Below are positions 7,352 to 16,935 of a stretch of DNA of 64,000 nucleotides, one piece after another; within the stretch, counting starts at the first letter, position 1, and each line of letters opens with the position of its first letter. Location: the NCBI RefSeq assembly GCF_003583365.1, contig NZ_QXED01000002.1:744001-808000 (forward strand), given 5' to 3'. Made by a program: the position numbers and the translations under genes. Under the pieces are notes generated by a model. It saw only the letters and a list, made by a program, of their open reading frames with translations. It was not told where the DNA came from and ran no database searches. This DNA comes from Fibrisoma montanum (GTDB taxonomy: Bacteria; Bacteroidota; Bacteroidia; Cytophagales; Spirosomataceae).

Positions 7352-10300
7352 ATGAAGCGAATTACTACTGGTTGGCTGTTGATCGGCATGCTGAGTAGCA
7401 GCCCCTTTCTGGGGGCCCAGGACGTAGCCAGTACCGTTAAAGGACTCCCGGCCGGGCGGCTGGGCGATAATACTTTCGTTACGTTGTCGGCCGAGGGCCG
7501 AACGCTGGATTCGATCCTGCGAGATATTGAGCAGCAAACCGCCCATACGTTCGTTTACAGCGACGACCGGTTCCGGCAGGTGAAGCCGTCGGTGCAGGTT
7601 GTGCGTCAGCCGCTGACACAGGTGTTGACCGAGTTGTTTACGCCCCTTCTGGTTACGTACCGCATTGTTGGTAAACAGATTATCCTGTCAAACCAGGAGC
7701 GGGTGCTGAGCGGTCAGGTGGTCGACAGCGAGAGTGGCGAAACGCTGCCGGGCGTGAACATCACCATCAAAGGCACCAACCGCGGAGTATCGTCCGATGC
7801 GCGGGGAAACTACCGCATTACGTTGCCCAATGGCAACACTACGTTGGTGTTCAGCTACGTGGGGTACGCACCGCAGGAAGTGACCGTCGGGAGCCAGAGC
7901 ACCCTCACCGTCAAACTGGTGGCCGATGTCCGGGGGCTGGACGAAGTGCAGATCGTGGCCTTTGGCGAACAGCGGAAGCGCGACCTGACCGGTTCCATCT
8001 CATCCATCAAATCCGACGTGATCCGGACCAATACGGCCGCGAGTCCGGATGTGGCCCTGCAGGGGCGGGCAGCGGGCGTGCAGATCACCCAGGCCGGAGG
8101 AACGCCGGGCGGTGCCGTGCGGATCAACGTGCGGGGTGTCGCGTCGATCAACTCCAACTCCCAGCCGTTGATTGTCATTGACGGCGTGCCGGTGCTGACG
8201 TCGGCGTATGGCGCGGGTGGCATTGCCATGAACCCACTGGCCGAAATCAACCCGAACGATATCGAGAGCATGGAGGTGCTGAAAGATGCGTCGGCGTCGG
8301 TACTGTACGGGTCTCGGGCGGCCAACGGCGTTATTCTGATTACGACCAAGAAGGGGAAAACGGGGAAGCCCAATTTCGAGGTGAGCTATGAAGAAGGGGT
8401 GACCAGCGCCACCAATCGGGTGAAGTTTCTGGATAACCCCTCCGATTACTTCTCCGTGCTGAAGCGGGCCGCAGCGCAGAATCGTCAGTCAGGTCTGCTT
8501 CCGGTGGCGCCCAATCTGGTGAATCTACTGCCCTCAGGTATCTTACGGGGCTCGGATGCCAGCATCGACAGCCGACTCCTCGCCGATTCGGCAACGCTTT
8601 ACAACACGTCTACGGACTGGCTGTCACAAACTCTTCGGCAGGGATCGTACCGGGTTGCCAATCTGAGCGTCAGTGCGGGCACCAACAAGCTGTCTGTTTA
8701 TGGCAGTGGGTCGTACCGGCGGGATAACGGCATCGTTACCGGGCAGTCGCTCGAACGGCTGAGCGGTCGCATCAACCTGACGTACCGGCCAATCCGGCAG
8801 GTGCAGATCGGCGTCAATGGATCGATCAACGGCCTGGAAACGGAAACCATTCCGCTGGGTAACTCGTTCCGATACGCTCTGACGACCGCCCTGCCGGTTT
8901 ATCCGGTGCAACTGGCCGACGGTACGTATTTCAACGGCATCAACTACGGCAATAACCAGATCAACATCGGATCGAATCCCGTCTTTTACCGGAATAACTA
9001 CAGCAACGTTGTCAACACAACCCGGAGCATCAATACGGCTTTCCTGCAGGTGGAGCCGCTGCCGGGGCTGGTGCTACGTACCGAATGGGGGTACGACTTC
9101 CAGAAAAGTACCAACGATGTTCTGCAAACGCCCGCTTTGTTCCTGGCTGGCATCAATGGGCAGGAGCGAAACGGAAACGGCAGGGCCGAAAACCGGGATG
9201 CTACCAACAATACCTGGAACACGAACAATACGCTGACCTACACCCGAAAGCTGTTCCGGGATCATAGCCTGAAAATTCTCGTCGGCAACAGCGTTCAGAG
9301 TCAAACCAGCCAGTCCAATACGTTCATCACCGAAAACGTACCCGAAGGTGCACGGGGTGGGCAGGATACGGCGCGGGTCGTGCAGACCGACGACAGCCCG
9401 GCGTTTCGGTTCGTGTCGTTCTTCGGCCGCTTAAACTACGCCATCAAAGACCGATACCTGTTCGAAGCCAGCTTCCGGACCGACGGCTCATCGCGATTCG
9501 GGCCGGGGCGACGGTTTGCGTCGTTTCCGGGCGTATCGGTCGGCTGGGTGCTGAGCGACGAACCATTTCTGAGCGACCGGCTGAGAGCCCTGTCGCTGCT
9601 GAAACTGCGGGCGTCGTACGGCTCCACCGGTAATGCCGAAATCGGTAACTTCTCCTGGCAGAAGACCTTCACCTACGTAGGCTACAACGCAGCCATTTAC
9701 GGCGGCATCCAGGGCGGGCAGTTTACGAACCCCGGCAACCAGGACCTGAGCTGGGAAACCACCCGCCAGTTCAACGCGGGCCTGGACTTTGGCCTGCTGA
9801 ACGGACGCATCCAGGGTACGTTCGATTTTTACAACAAGATATCCGACGGCCTGCTGCTGGAATACAGCCTTGGCCCACTCTATGGGACCATTAACAACAC
9901 GATGACCCTGAACCTCGGCTCGGTACGTAACCGGGGGCTGGAGTTCAGCATCAGTTCGCAGAACATCATCCGGCCCCGCTTCCGCTGGACGACCGACTTT
10001 AATATTGCCCGCAACAAAAACGAGGTGCTGAGTACGTACACAGCCTCGTTCCTGAATTATCCGTACCAGTTCATCAGCGGACCGAGCATTGCGGCCGTGG
10101 GGTATCCACTCGGAACGTACTACATGCCCACGTTCGCGGGTTTCGATCCGGTGACGGGCAACGAACTGTTCTACGAGCGCGACCGGACGGCCTTTACCGT
10201 CACCGGACAAACAGTCCGGACGGGTAACCTGTGGGACGGGACGGTCAATAACCAGTCGGCTAACAACCAGTTTATTCAAACCGGCAAGACACCCTATCCG

Positions 10301-10840
10301 ACCTTCTTCGGCGGGCTGACCAATACGTTCACCTTCGGCCAGATCGACCTGAGCTTCCTCCTGTACTACCAATACGGTAACTGGATCTACGACCAGGGCG
10401 AGCGATCGCAGAGCTACCCGACGGTTGGGCAGGTGCTGCGGGCCACGGTTCCGGGAGTTGGTAACCTGGGCGATGAAGTTCGTCGGGCCGAAGCGGGTGG
10501 GGTTTACCGGCTGCAATGGCAGTCGAACGCCCGGGGCTTTGAGTCAACCCGGTTCCTGCACGACGGCTCGTTTATCCGGCTGAAAAACATTCAGATTGGC
10601 TATTCGCTTTCGCGCGAAACAGCGAAACGCCTTCGGCTGCGTACGGCCCGCATCTACGTAACGGGGCAAAATCTGCTGACGATCACCCGGTTCAACGGGT
10701 GGGATCCGGAAATTTTTCGAAACGCGGGAGTGGGTAACTCGCCGGTCGAACAGGGAACGGCCAACCTGCAACCGGGCGTGACCAGCAACGACCTGCCGCA
10801 GATCCGGACGGTGAGTATTGGCCTGAATGTGGGATTTTGA
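7352..10840 (+). CDS. SusC/RagA TonB-dependent outer-membrane receptor with STN domain
   Basis: This 1162-residue outer-membrane transporter has a signal peptide (about 1-22), then an STN signalling domain (about 45-112), a carboxypeptidase-D-like domain (118-192, GQVVDSESGETLPGVNITIKG), a TonB box region (LDEVQIVAFGEQRK), a plug domain (about 210-325, DASASVLYGSRAANGVILITTKKG) and the 22-strand barrel. With the next gene (SusD) it imports a glycan or glycopeptide across the outer membrane, powered by TonB. The STN domain fits control by the upstream FecR. The substrate cannot be read from the sequence. Confidence 0.96.
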   Translation: MKRITTGWLLIGMLSSSPFLGAQDVASTVKGLPAGRLGDNTFVTLSAEGRTLDSILRDIEQQTAHTFVYSDDRFRQVKPSVQVVRQPLTQVLTELFTPLLVTYRIVGKQIILSNQERVLSGQVVDSESGETLPGVNITIKGTNRGVSSDARGNYRITLPNGNTTLVFSYVGYAPQEVTVGSQSTLTVKLVADVRGLDEVQIVAFGEQRKRDLTGSISSIKSDVIRTNTAASPDVALQGRAAGVQITQAGGTPGGAVRINVRGVASINSNSQPLIVIDGVPVLTSAYGAGGIAMNPLAEINPNDIESMEVLKDASASVLYGSRAANGVILITTKKGKTGKPNFEVSYEEGVTSATNRVKFLDNPSDYFSVLKRAAAQNRQSGLLPVAPNLVNLLPSGILRGSDASIDSRLLADSATLYNTSTDWLSQTLRQGSYRVANLSVSAGTNKLSVYGSGSYRRDNGIVTGQSLERLSGRINLTYRPIRQVQIGVNGSINGLETETIPLGNSFRYALTTALPVYPVQLADGTYFNGINYGNNQINIGSNPVFYRNNYSNVVNTTRSINTAFLQVEPLPGLVLRTEWGYDFQKSTNDVLQTPALFLAGINGQERNGNGRAENRDATNNTWNTNNTLTYTRKLFRDHSLKILVGNSVQSQTSQSNTFITENVPEGARGGQDTARVVQTDDSPAFRFVSFFGRLNYAIKDRYLFEASFRTDGSSRFGPGRRFASFPGVSVGWVLSDEPFLSDRLRALSLLKLRASYGSTGNAEIGNFSWQKTFTYVGYNAAIYGGIQGGQFTNPGNQDLSWETTRQFNAGLDFGLLNGRIQGTFDFYNKISDGLLLEYSLGPLYGTINNTMTLNLGSVRNRGLEFSISSQNIIRPRFRWTTDFNIARNKNEVLSTYTASFLNYPYQFISGPSIAAVGYPLGTYYMPTFAGFDPVTGNELFYERDRTAFTVTGQTVRTGNLWDGTVNNQSANNQFIQTGKTPYPTFFGGLTNTFTFGQIDLSFLLYYQYGNWIYDQGERSQSYPTVGQVLRATVPGVGNLGDEVRRAEAGGVYRLQWQSNARGFESTRFLHDGSFIRLKNIQIGYSLSRETAKRLRLRTARIYVTGQNLLTITRFNGWDPEIFRNAGVGNSPVEQGTANLQPGVTSNDLPQIRTVSIGLNVGF

Positions 10841-10851
10841 CTGATTTGATC

Positions 10852-12492
10852 ATGAAAAAGATACACCTTTTACTACTTTCCCTTAGCCTTTTCGGCGGGT
10901 TGACGGCCTGCGAAAAATTTATTGCGGAGCCGGAGTCGTCAACACTGATTTCCCGCGAAAACCTGCGCACGGTAGGGGACCTGGATATCCTGATGACGGG
11001 GGCTTACTCGGGCATTGCGCGGGAGGTTGCCTTTTCGGGGAACGCCATCCTGATCGGTGATCTGTTTGGAGACCTGGTGACGGTGAATAACACCAACTTC
11101 CGGAATAGCCCCGGTCGGCTGTCACGGGTGTATTTTTGGACCCACCGGGAGGAGGACTACGGTGCTCAGGCCGAGTTTCTGCAATGGTCGACGTTTGGGC
11201 TGAACAACGCCAACAACGTACTGGAGGTGCTGCAACAGAACCAGATACAGACCCCCGGTGAGACGGACCCCCGCAGGGACATTGCCCGGCAGCGGGGACG
11301 AATTGAGGGCGAGGCCCGGTTCGTGCGGGCGTTGTGCGTATTTGAGCAAACGCGGCTGCTGGGGTATCCGTGGGGGTTCCAGCCGGACAATGGACAGCCC
11401 GGGCCGATCAGCAATTTTAAATCGTTGTCTACGTTCGGTGATCTGGCGTATCCGCGGCTGAGTGTTAAAGCGGCCTACGACAGTGTATTGTATGACTTGC
11501 GCCGGGCCGAACAACTGCTGCCCGAAGCGTATGACCCTGCCCTGCATCCGGTCGATTTTCAGCCGCGGGGTAACAAATACGCGGCCCTGGCCCTGATGGC
11601 ACGGGTCTATTGGCAGCAGGACAATATGGACAGTGTGCTGGCCGTGACGAACCGCCTGCTGGGCGCGGGCAGCGCCAACCGGTTTCCGCTGGAGCCGGGC
11701 GCTACGCTCTTAAGGAACGTGTATCAACGAACGGGTATTCAGCCAACGACCAATGCGACAAACCGCAGTGAAGTGATCTTTGAACAGGTGCACGTGGTCG
11801 GCCGAAACCCACGTACGACGAATGGGGCACCGATTCGAGTCAGTTACGTGTTGCAGACCAACTACACACCCGCTCAACTGGCGAACGTAAACAATCTTAA
11901 CTCCGGCCCGAACCTGAGGCTGAGTCAGCGCTTCAAAACCCTGGCCAACTTCGACCGGCAGCGGGATTTACGGTACCGAAACCTGATCGATACCGCGCAG
12001 GCTACCAATGCCAGTGCGGCCTGGGACAGTCCCAACCGGTTGTGGTTCACTAAAAAGTGGGGCCACCTTGGTACTACAAACCTGGGTCCGGCGCAGGGCG
12101 TGAACATGAACATACCCCTGTTTCGGTCGGCGGAGTTTGTGCTGATGCGGGCCGAAGCCAACGCCCGGAAAGGGAATGCGGCTGCGGCACTGGCCGACCT
12201 CAATGCCGTTCGGACCCGGGCTGGCTTATCCGCCTTACCCGCAGCGCCGACTGACCTCCTCGATCAGATCCGGACGGAATACGTGCGGGAAATGTACGCT
12301 GAAGGAACGCGGGTGCACGATCTCAAACGACGCCGGGAAAGTGTCAGCCCCGGCGACCGGACCCTGTCGCCGAACCGGGTCGACTGCGCGGCCGGCGGTT
12401 GTAATGAAGTGCCCTGGAACAGCCGTTTGCTGGTGTTTCTGATACCGCAGACCTTCCTGGATCGGAACCCGCTCGCTTCACAGAACGACTAA
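10852..12492 (+). CDS. SusD/RagB family nutrient-binding lipoprotein
   Basis: A lipoprotein of 546 residues with lipobox LTAC at about residue 20. It carries the SusD pattern: an N-terminal TPR scaffold (EARFVRALCVFEQTRLLGYPWGF) and the C-terminal MRAEANARKGNAAAALADLNAVRTRAGL and EGTRVHDLKRRRES. It forms the lid over the partner SusC and binds substrate outside the cell. ATG at 10852 is preferred over 10837 because only it gives a clean lipoprotein signal; it leaves 11 bases after susC. Confidence 0.94.
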   Translation: MKKIHLLLLSLSLFGGLTACEKFIAEPESSTLISRENLRTVGDLDILMTGAYSGIAREVAFSGNAILIGDLFGDLVTVNNTNFRNSPGRLSRVYFWTHREEDYGAQAEFLQWSTFGLNNANNVLEVLQQNQIQTPGETDPRRDIARQRGRIEGEARFVRALCVFEQTRLLGYPWGFQPDNGQPGPISNFKSLSTFGDLAYPRLSVKAAYDSVLYDLRRAEQLLPEAYDPALHPVDFQPRGNKYAALALMARVYWQQDNMDSVLAVTNRLLGAGSANRFPLEPGATLLRNVYQRTGIQPTTNATNRSEVIFEQVHVVGRNPRTTNGAPIRVSYVLQTNYTPAQLANVNNLNSGPNLRLSQRFKTLANFDRQRDLRYRNLIDTAQATNASAAWDSPNRLWFTKKWGHLGTTNLGPAQGVNMNIPLFRSAEFVLMRAEANARKGNAAAALADLNAVRTRAGLSALPAAPTDLLDQIRTEYVREMYAEGTRVHDLKRRRESVSPGDRTLSPNRVDCAAGGCNEVPWNSRLLVFLIPQTFLDRNPLASQND

Positions 12493-12503
12493 CCCAGACC
12501 GCC

Positions 12504-13181
12504 ATGAAACGAATCAATAGCCTCCTGATATGCTGCCTGCTTGGTATGGCCATCCTGGCGTGCCAGGACGAATCGTTACCTACTATCGCGTCCGACGAAG
12601 CCCTGAGAACTCAGCTCCGGGGCACGTGGCTGCCTACTGAACTCACCATGAAGTATCAAATTGGTATTACGCCAAACCAGCGCGATACCACCATTCGGCT
12701 GACACCCACAACCCCACCGTTGCTGGTGGCCGGGCGCCCCAATCCGGTCACGGCGTTTACCGATACGCTGACGTTGGGTAATGCCGCTACGGCCGGGCTT
12801 GATACGTTCTATCTGGCCAATCGGGGCATCCGCCAGCGTGGCTACTTCTTCGTGACGGGCGCGTCGGAAGGCGCTGCGCTGCTCCGCACTGGCGTTGCTA
12901 CGCGTTCGGCCGGGCAAATTACCCGCTGGAATTACGACATTGTCTCCCACGGCAACGTATCGGTCGGGGCTAACAACTCGGCCAGTTTCGCCCCGGCTAC
13001 GTACCAGAACTATGCGTACACCATTCGGGAAGCCAGTGCGTCGCGGCTGGTGCTGTCATTCCAGACGCCGGTCAACGTGAACAACTTACCCCAGGTCCCC
13101 ATCACGGCCGCCAATCAGAGCAATACGTCGGTCTGGGCCGGTCGGCCGGTGTTGTTTACGGCTACGTTCACGAAGCGATGA
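12504..13181 (+). CDS. Exported lipoprotein of unknown function
   Basis: A 225-residue protein with a lipoprotein signal (LLGMAILACQDE). The mature part is rich in beta-strand-like Thr/Ala/Asn stretches and has LRGTWLPTELTMKY near its start, a pattern seen in lipocalin-like Bacteroidota lipoproteins. I do not recognise a family. It starts 11 bases after susD and is surely in the same operon, so it is probably a surface accessory glycan-binding protein of this locus (inference from position). Confidence 0.75.
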   Translation: MKRINSLLICCLLGMAILACQDESLPTIASDEALRTQLRGTWLPTELTMKYQIGITPNQRDTTIRLTPTTPPLLVAGRPNPVTAFTDTLTLGNAATAGLDTFYLANRGIRQRGYFFVTGASEGAALLRTGVATRSAGQITRWNYDIVSHGNVSVGANNSASFAPATYQNYAYTIREASASRLVLSFQTPVNVNNLPQVPITAANQSNTSVWAGRPVLFTATFTKR

Positions 13182-13203
13182 GGATGTGGTACTGTAATCA
13201 ATG

Positions 13204-13291
13204 GAACGCTGATTTTTATGATCATTATGATTTAACCTGCGTTTTACAGGCAAAACCATGAACATCATAACGATCATAAAAATCAGCGTTC
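13204..13291. repeat. Long inverted repeat covering the start of the GH42-like gene
   Basis: Left arm 13204-13231 and right arm 13264-13291 are 28 bases each and complementary except for one A-C mismatch. The 32-base loop contains the start codon at 13258. The right arm encodes the first residues of the hydrolase signal peptide. The arms begin and end with GAACGCTGATTTTTATGATC or its complement, which looks like a mobile REP-type palindrome. Confidence 0.75.
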
Positions 13292-15456
13292 TATCAACGT
13301 TTGTTTTAAAAACCACGGTTTTCGCCCAGCCGAACGACCCGTTCTTACACAAACTTTACGACCGGCTGCACGACTCACCCGCTCAGGCGAAATACCGTAA
13401 AATTGCCCCCATACCAGTCGGGGCGGTGTACGTGCAGCGGCCGGGCGAGGGTGAGAAGGCCATTCGCGAACACTTCCGGACCATGAAGCGCCTGGGCTTC
13501 AACGCCCTCAAGCAGATCATGACCGTACCCGGCTGGACAATCGAACAGGTACAACTGATCGCGCTGGAAGAAGGCATTATCCCCTGGTGGTACGGCGAAG
13601 GCGGCTGGGAAGGCATTACGGATAATCTGCTCAAAAAACTGAATATTCCGCTTCAGACACCCATCGCCGATGTTCGAAAACATCCCCGTATGGTGGCTTA
13701 TCAAACGGAGGTGCTGCGTCGCCGGATTCAGCATACACAGGCGTACATAAAAACGAATGGAAAGCCGCTCAAGGACCGCAGCGTGGCTTACGAGCCTGAA
13801 CTGGGCGGTCGCGGCTTTGACCTGACCGAGCGCGGTAAGCAACAGTTCAGGCAGTGGGTCCGGCAGCAATATGGCACCATCGAGCAGGTAAACAAAGCCT
13901 GGAACCAGCACCACGCGGGTTTGCAGCCCGGCGAAGCGGACCCTTTTCAATCCTGGGACGATTTTGAGCAGCGGTACGACAAACTCGGCGGCAAAGAATA
14001 CCGGCACCTGCACGACATTCTGAACTTTAAAGCTGAACACGGCATCAGCAGCATCCGGCAGACCTGCGAGCAATTCCGGGCGTTCGATTCCAGTGCGGTG
14101 TTTCGGGGTGGGGGTGAGATTGGGCTGTTTCACCCGCTGGCCTGGTACGGTGTCGACCTCGAACGCATCGCTGACCTGATGACGGACTATGGCTCGTTCT
14201 ACCCATCAGTTCATTTTGCCTGGCATTACGGTGAAGTGAATTACGAACTGGTACGTCCGTTTTACATGCAGGCATCGCTGGCCAACGACTTCTTCAAAGG
14301 GGGATGGGCGGCTACCTGGGAGTCGACCGGCGGACCGCAGCAGTTCAGTGGGGGTCGCGGTGGAGGAGCCGACTTCACAGTCGACGAAGGCACGATCACA
14401 CAGTTTCTGCTCAGCCAGATCGCGGCCGGTTTTCGCGGCTGGGGTGCCTGGGCCTACAACGCCCGCACGGCCGGTTGGGAAGCCGGTGAATACGCCCTGC
14501 TCGACCGCCATAATCAGGTGACGCCCCGCGCCATCCGAATGGGTCAGATTGGGCAGGCCGCCAACCGCTACCGCGACGAGTTGTGGGCCGCGCATAAGGA
14601 ACCGGTGGTGGGTGTACTGTACGACTGGCACAACGAAGCCATGTGGGCGGCCATGACCGAATCGGGTCGCGAGGAGTTCAAATATCGACCGATGCAGGCC
14701 CGCGTGGGGGTTAGCCGGGCGCTGATCAACGCCAACGTACCCTTTGAGTACGTAACGGTGCCGGATTTGAAAAAGTGGCTGGGCCCCCGGTATAAAGTCA
14801 TTTACTTACCTGCTCAGCTGAGTCTGAGTGATGAACTGATGAAACTACTATCGGCCTACGTTGAACAGGGCGGTCGGTTGGTGATGGATGTACCATCGGG
14901 GTACTATGACGAATATGCTGCCCTGTTCCCAACCAACGCCGGGACGCCCTTTGAACAATTGACCGGCGTAACGATTCGTGAGTACCAGGGCTCCGGGGCT
15001 AACCGAACCTACAAGCTGGGAGAGACGGCCGTTACAGGCATGATTGCTGCCATGCTGCCTACGAAAGCGAAGGTGATAAGCCGGTACGACGATGGTCAGC
15101 CCGCCGTGACAGAACACCCGTTTGGCAAAGGAACGGCCGTCGTGATTGGCTACGAAGCGGCCCGGATGTGCTTCAAACCGAACAACGCGGCTTCCGAAAA
15201 GCAACTACTCACTGACGCACTTGGTACGTACAAGGCATCCTTCACCTGCGACGGAGCCCTTGCGTACCGCCTGGCAAGCCCACAGGCTGATCATTATTTC
15301 CTGGTTAACGATGGGCCCGCAAAAAGCGTGACGCTGACGACGGGCACGATGCGCTACAGAAACGTAACGGACGCCGTAACGGGGGAGTTGATTAACCTCA
15401 GCCAGCCCATCCGCATTGATGCCAACAGCGGACGGTGGGTCAGGGCAGAGCGCTGA
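13258..15456 (+). CDS. GH42-like beta-galactosidase-type glycoside hydrolase
   Basis: An exported 732-residue hydrolase with signal peptide about 1-24. The TIM-barrel part starts at HFRTMKRLGFNALKQ. Candidate catalytic acids are E179/E181 in YEPELGG and E355 in ATWESTGGPQQF, which sits where the GH42 nucleophile is expected. A second domain (about 470-660: VGVLYDWHNEAMW, IIYLPAQLSLSDELMKLL, GGRLVMDVPSGYYDEY) is the class-I-glutaminase-like trimerisation domain of GH42 enzymes, and a small beta domain follows. The sugar specificity is not certain. It converges with the lacI-type gene and is separated from the lipoprotein gene by a repeat. Confidence 0.82.
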   Translation: MNIITIIKISVLSTFVLKTTVFAQPNDPFLHKLYDRLHDSPAQAKYRKIAPIPVGAVYVQRPGEGEKAIREHFRTMKRLGFNALKQIMTVPGWTIEQVQLIALEEGIIPWWYGEGGWEGITDNLLKKLNIPLQTPIADVRKHPRMVAYQTEVLRRRIQHTQAYIKTNGKPLKDRSVAYEPELGGRGFDLTERGKQQFRQWVRQQYGTIEQVNKAWNQHHAGLQPGEADPFQSWDDFEQRYDKLGGKEYRHLHDILNFKAEHGISSIRQTCEQFRAFDSSAVFRGGGEIGLFHPLAWYGVDLERIADLMTDYGSFYPSVHFAWHYGEVNYELVRPFYMQASLANDFFKGGWAATWESTGGPQQFSGGRGGGADFTVDEGTITQFLLSQIAAGFRGWGAWAYNARTAGWEAGEYALLDRHNQVTPRAIRMGQIGQAANRYRDELWAAHKEPVVGVLYDWHNEAMWAAMTESGREEFKYRPMQARVGVSRALINANVPFEYVTVPDLKKWLGPRYKVIYLPAQLSLSDELMKLLSAYVEQGGRLVMDVPSGYYDEYAALFPTNAGTPFEQLTGVTIREYQGSGANRTYKLGETAVTGMIAAMLPTKAKVISRYDDGQPAVTEHPFGKGTAVVIGYEAARMCFKPNNAASEKQLLTDALGTYKASFTCDGALAYRLASPQADHYFLVNDGPAKSVTLTTGTMRYRNVTDAVTGELINLSQPIRIDANSGRWVRAER

Positions 15457-15480
15457 TCGTAACAGGAACCCCCCAGGGTG

Positions 15481-16629
15481 CTAGGATACCGTCGATCCTC
15501 TCACAATTAGCTCCGTTGGAAGCACAACGGTTTCCGGTTCAACATCCAGTTCGCTGGTCAGTTGCCGGAGCAGTAACCGCGCTGACTCCTGACCAATTTC
15601 GTTTACAGGTTGCGCCACTGTTGTCAATCCCGGTTCCACCAAAGCCGAAATAGGGTCGTTGCTGAAACCGACAATGGCAATGTCATCGGGGATACGTAAC
15701 CCCCGGCTTTTAATTACTTTCAGAGCCTCAATTGCGGTTGGGTCGTTGATGGTGAACAGAGCATCGGGTGGCTGCGGAAGGTTGAGCAGGTGATTCACGT
15801 AGATGTTCGCTTTTTCGAGCGTCAGGTCGTAGGAGATGACCAGTTCGGGTTCCTCCGCAATCCCATAGTGTCGCAGCGCGTCACGGTAGCCGTTCAGGCG
15901 GTTGCGGCTATTGGTCAGGCTATCAGGTCCGGCCAGGTGGGCAATGCGTCGGCGACCGGTCTGAATCAGGTGTTCGACGGCTTTGAAAGCGCCGGCCTGG
16001 TCATCGACCGTTACTTTCGATACGTCCATGTCTTCGCAGAACCGGTTGAAAAACACCACCGGAATGCCGCGACGCTGAAACGCCCGGAAGTGGTCGAAAT
16101 TACGGGTTTCTTTGGTGTGTGACACCAGCAGCCCGTCAACCCGGCTGGCCAGCAGTGCCCTGGCATTGGCTACTTCCGTTTCGTAGGATTCGTTGGAATG
16201 GCAAATCACTACGTTGTAGCCGGCTTCGGCCAAGACGTTCTGGGCACCAATAATCACTTTTGGAAAAAAGAAGCTGACAAACTCAGGCACCATGATGCCT
16301 ACGGTGTTGCTACGGCTCTTGACCAGACTGTGTGCCAGTAGGTTAGGCTGGTAGTCGAACTGTTTTACCGCATCAAGAACCGCCTGCCGGGTACCGGGGT
16401 GAATATCCGACTGCCCACGCAACGCCCTGGACACCGTTGACTTCGAGATGCCCAGTTCCTGCGCAATGTCAACAATCGTAACCTGATGCCGACGCGATGA
16501 CCGGGTGGGTTCGGCGGTTGGGAAGCTGAAATGAACCTCGCAGGATTTGCAGAAGTAGCGTTGTTTGCCTCGCACAATCCCCGTTTTATTGATTGAATCA
16601 ACCTGCTGACAATGCGGACATTTTATCAT
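15481..16629 (-). CDS. LacI-family transcriptional regulator with N-terminal zinc ribbon
   Basis: Residues 1-31 form a zinc ribbon (C4-xx-C7 and C27-xx-C30, with GKQRYFCKSC) like the N-terminal domain of IS1/IS1595 transposases. A normal LacI helix-turn-helix follows (about 51-72, TIVDIAQELGISKSTVSRAL), then the hinge and the periplasmic-binding-like effector domain (SNTVGIMVPEFVS, VDGLLVSHT, IVGFSNDPISALVEPGLTTV). It is divergent from a susCD operon whose upstream region holds a perfect 18-bp palindrome, so it probably represses that operon and its own gene until a sugar binds. The added zinc ribbon is the odd feature and may widen DNA recognition. Confidence 0.92.
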   Translation of the reverse strand: MIKCPHCQQVDSINKTGIVRGKQRYFCKSCEVHFSFPTAEPTRSSRRHQVTIVDIAQELGISKSTVSRALRGQSDIHPGTRQAVLDAVKQFDYQPNLLAHSLVKSRSNTVGIMVPEFVSFFFPKVIIGAQNVLAEAGYNVVICHSNESYETEVANARALLASRVDGLLVSHTKETRNFDHFRAFQRRGIPVVFFNRFCEDMDVSKVTVDDQAGAFKAVEHLIQTGRRRIAHLAGPDSLTNSRNRLNGYRDALRHYGIAEEPELVISYDLTLEKANIYVNHLLNLPQPPDALFTINDPTAIEALKVIKSRGLRIPDDIAIVGFSNDPISALVEPGLTTVAQPVNEIGQESARLLLRQLTSELDVEPETVVLPTELIVRGSTVS

Positions 16630-16750
16630 GAAAATTGACTTTTTCCGTGATGGGCGTTTTTGACGATAAACATCTGCTTCATCCGTCGTACGGCTGAAGC
16701 ATTGAGTGATACAAGCAATAATCTCTTAATCGTTACCTATCGGTTTCGTT

Positions 16751-16768
16751 ACCGGGAACGTTCCCGGT
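16751..16768. promoter_or_regulatory. LacI-type operator
   Basis: ACCGGGAACGTTCCCGGT is a perfect 18-bp palindrome with the central CG step usual for LacI-family sites. It lies in the intergenic region between the divergent lacI-type gene and susC, 168 bases before the susC start. Most of the rest of this 306-base region is AT-rich and probably holds both promoters; I found no convincing TAnnTTTG box in it. Confidence 0.7.
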
Positions 16769-16935
16769 ATTTTCTGTTGGATAAATCTATCATTTTCACT
16801 TGAAAAGTCAATTCAGGCGAATAGCTTCCGTCTCAAAGTTTTCTCGTCGCGTCTGTTGATTAACGCAGTGTAGCGGTTCGTTCTTTGCTTTTTCCAAGAA
16901 GCTTACTTGATACTAACCTTAATCTTACTTCACTT

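Noticed and set aside
9488-10516. Long minus-strand frame of 342 codons
   Set aside because: It lies wholly antisense to the SusC barrel and has the Arg/Val/Gly-rich look of a shadow frame in GC-rich DNA.
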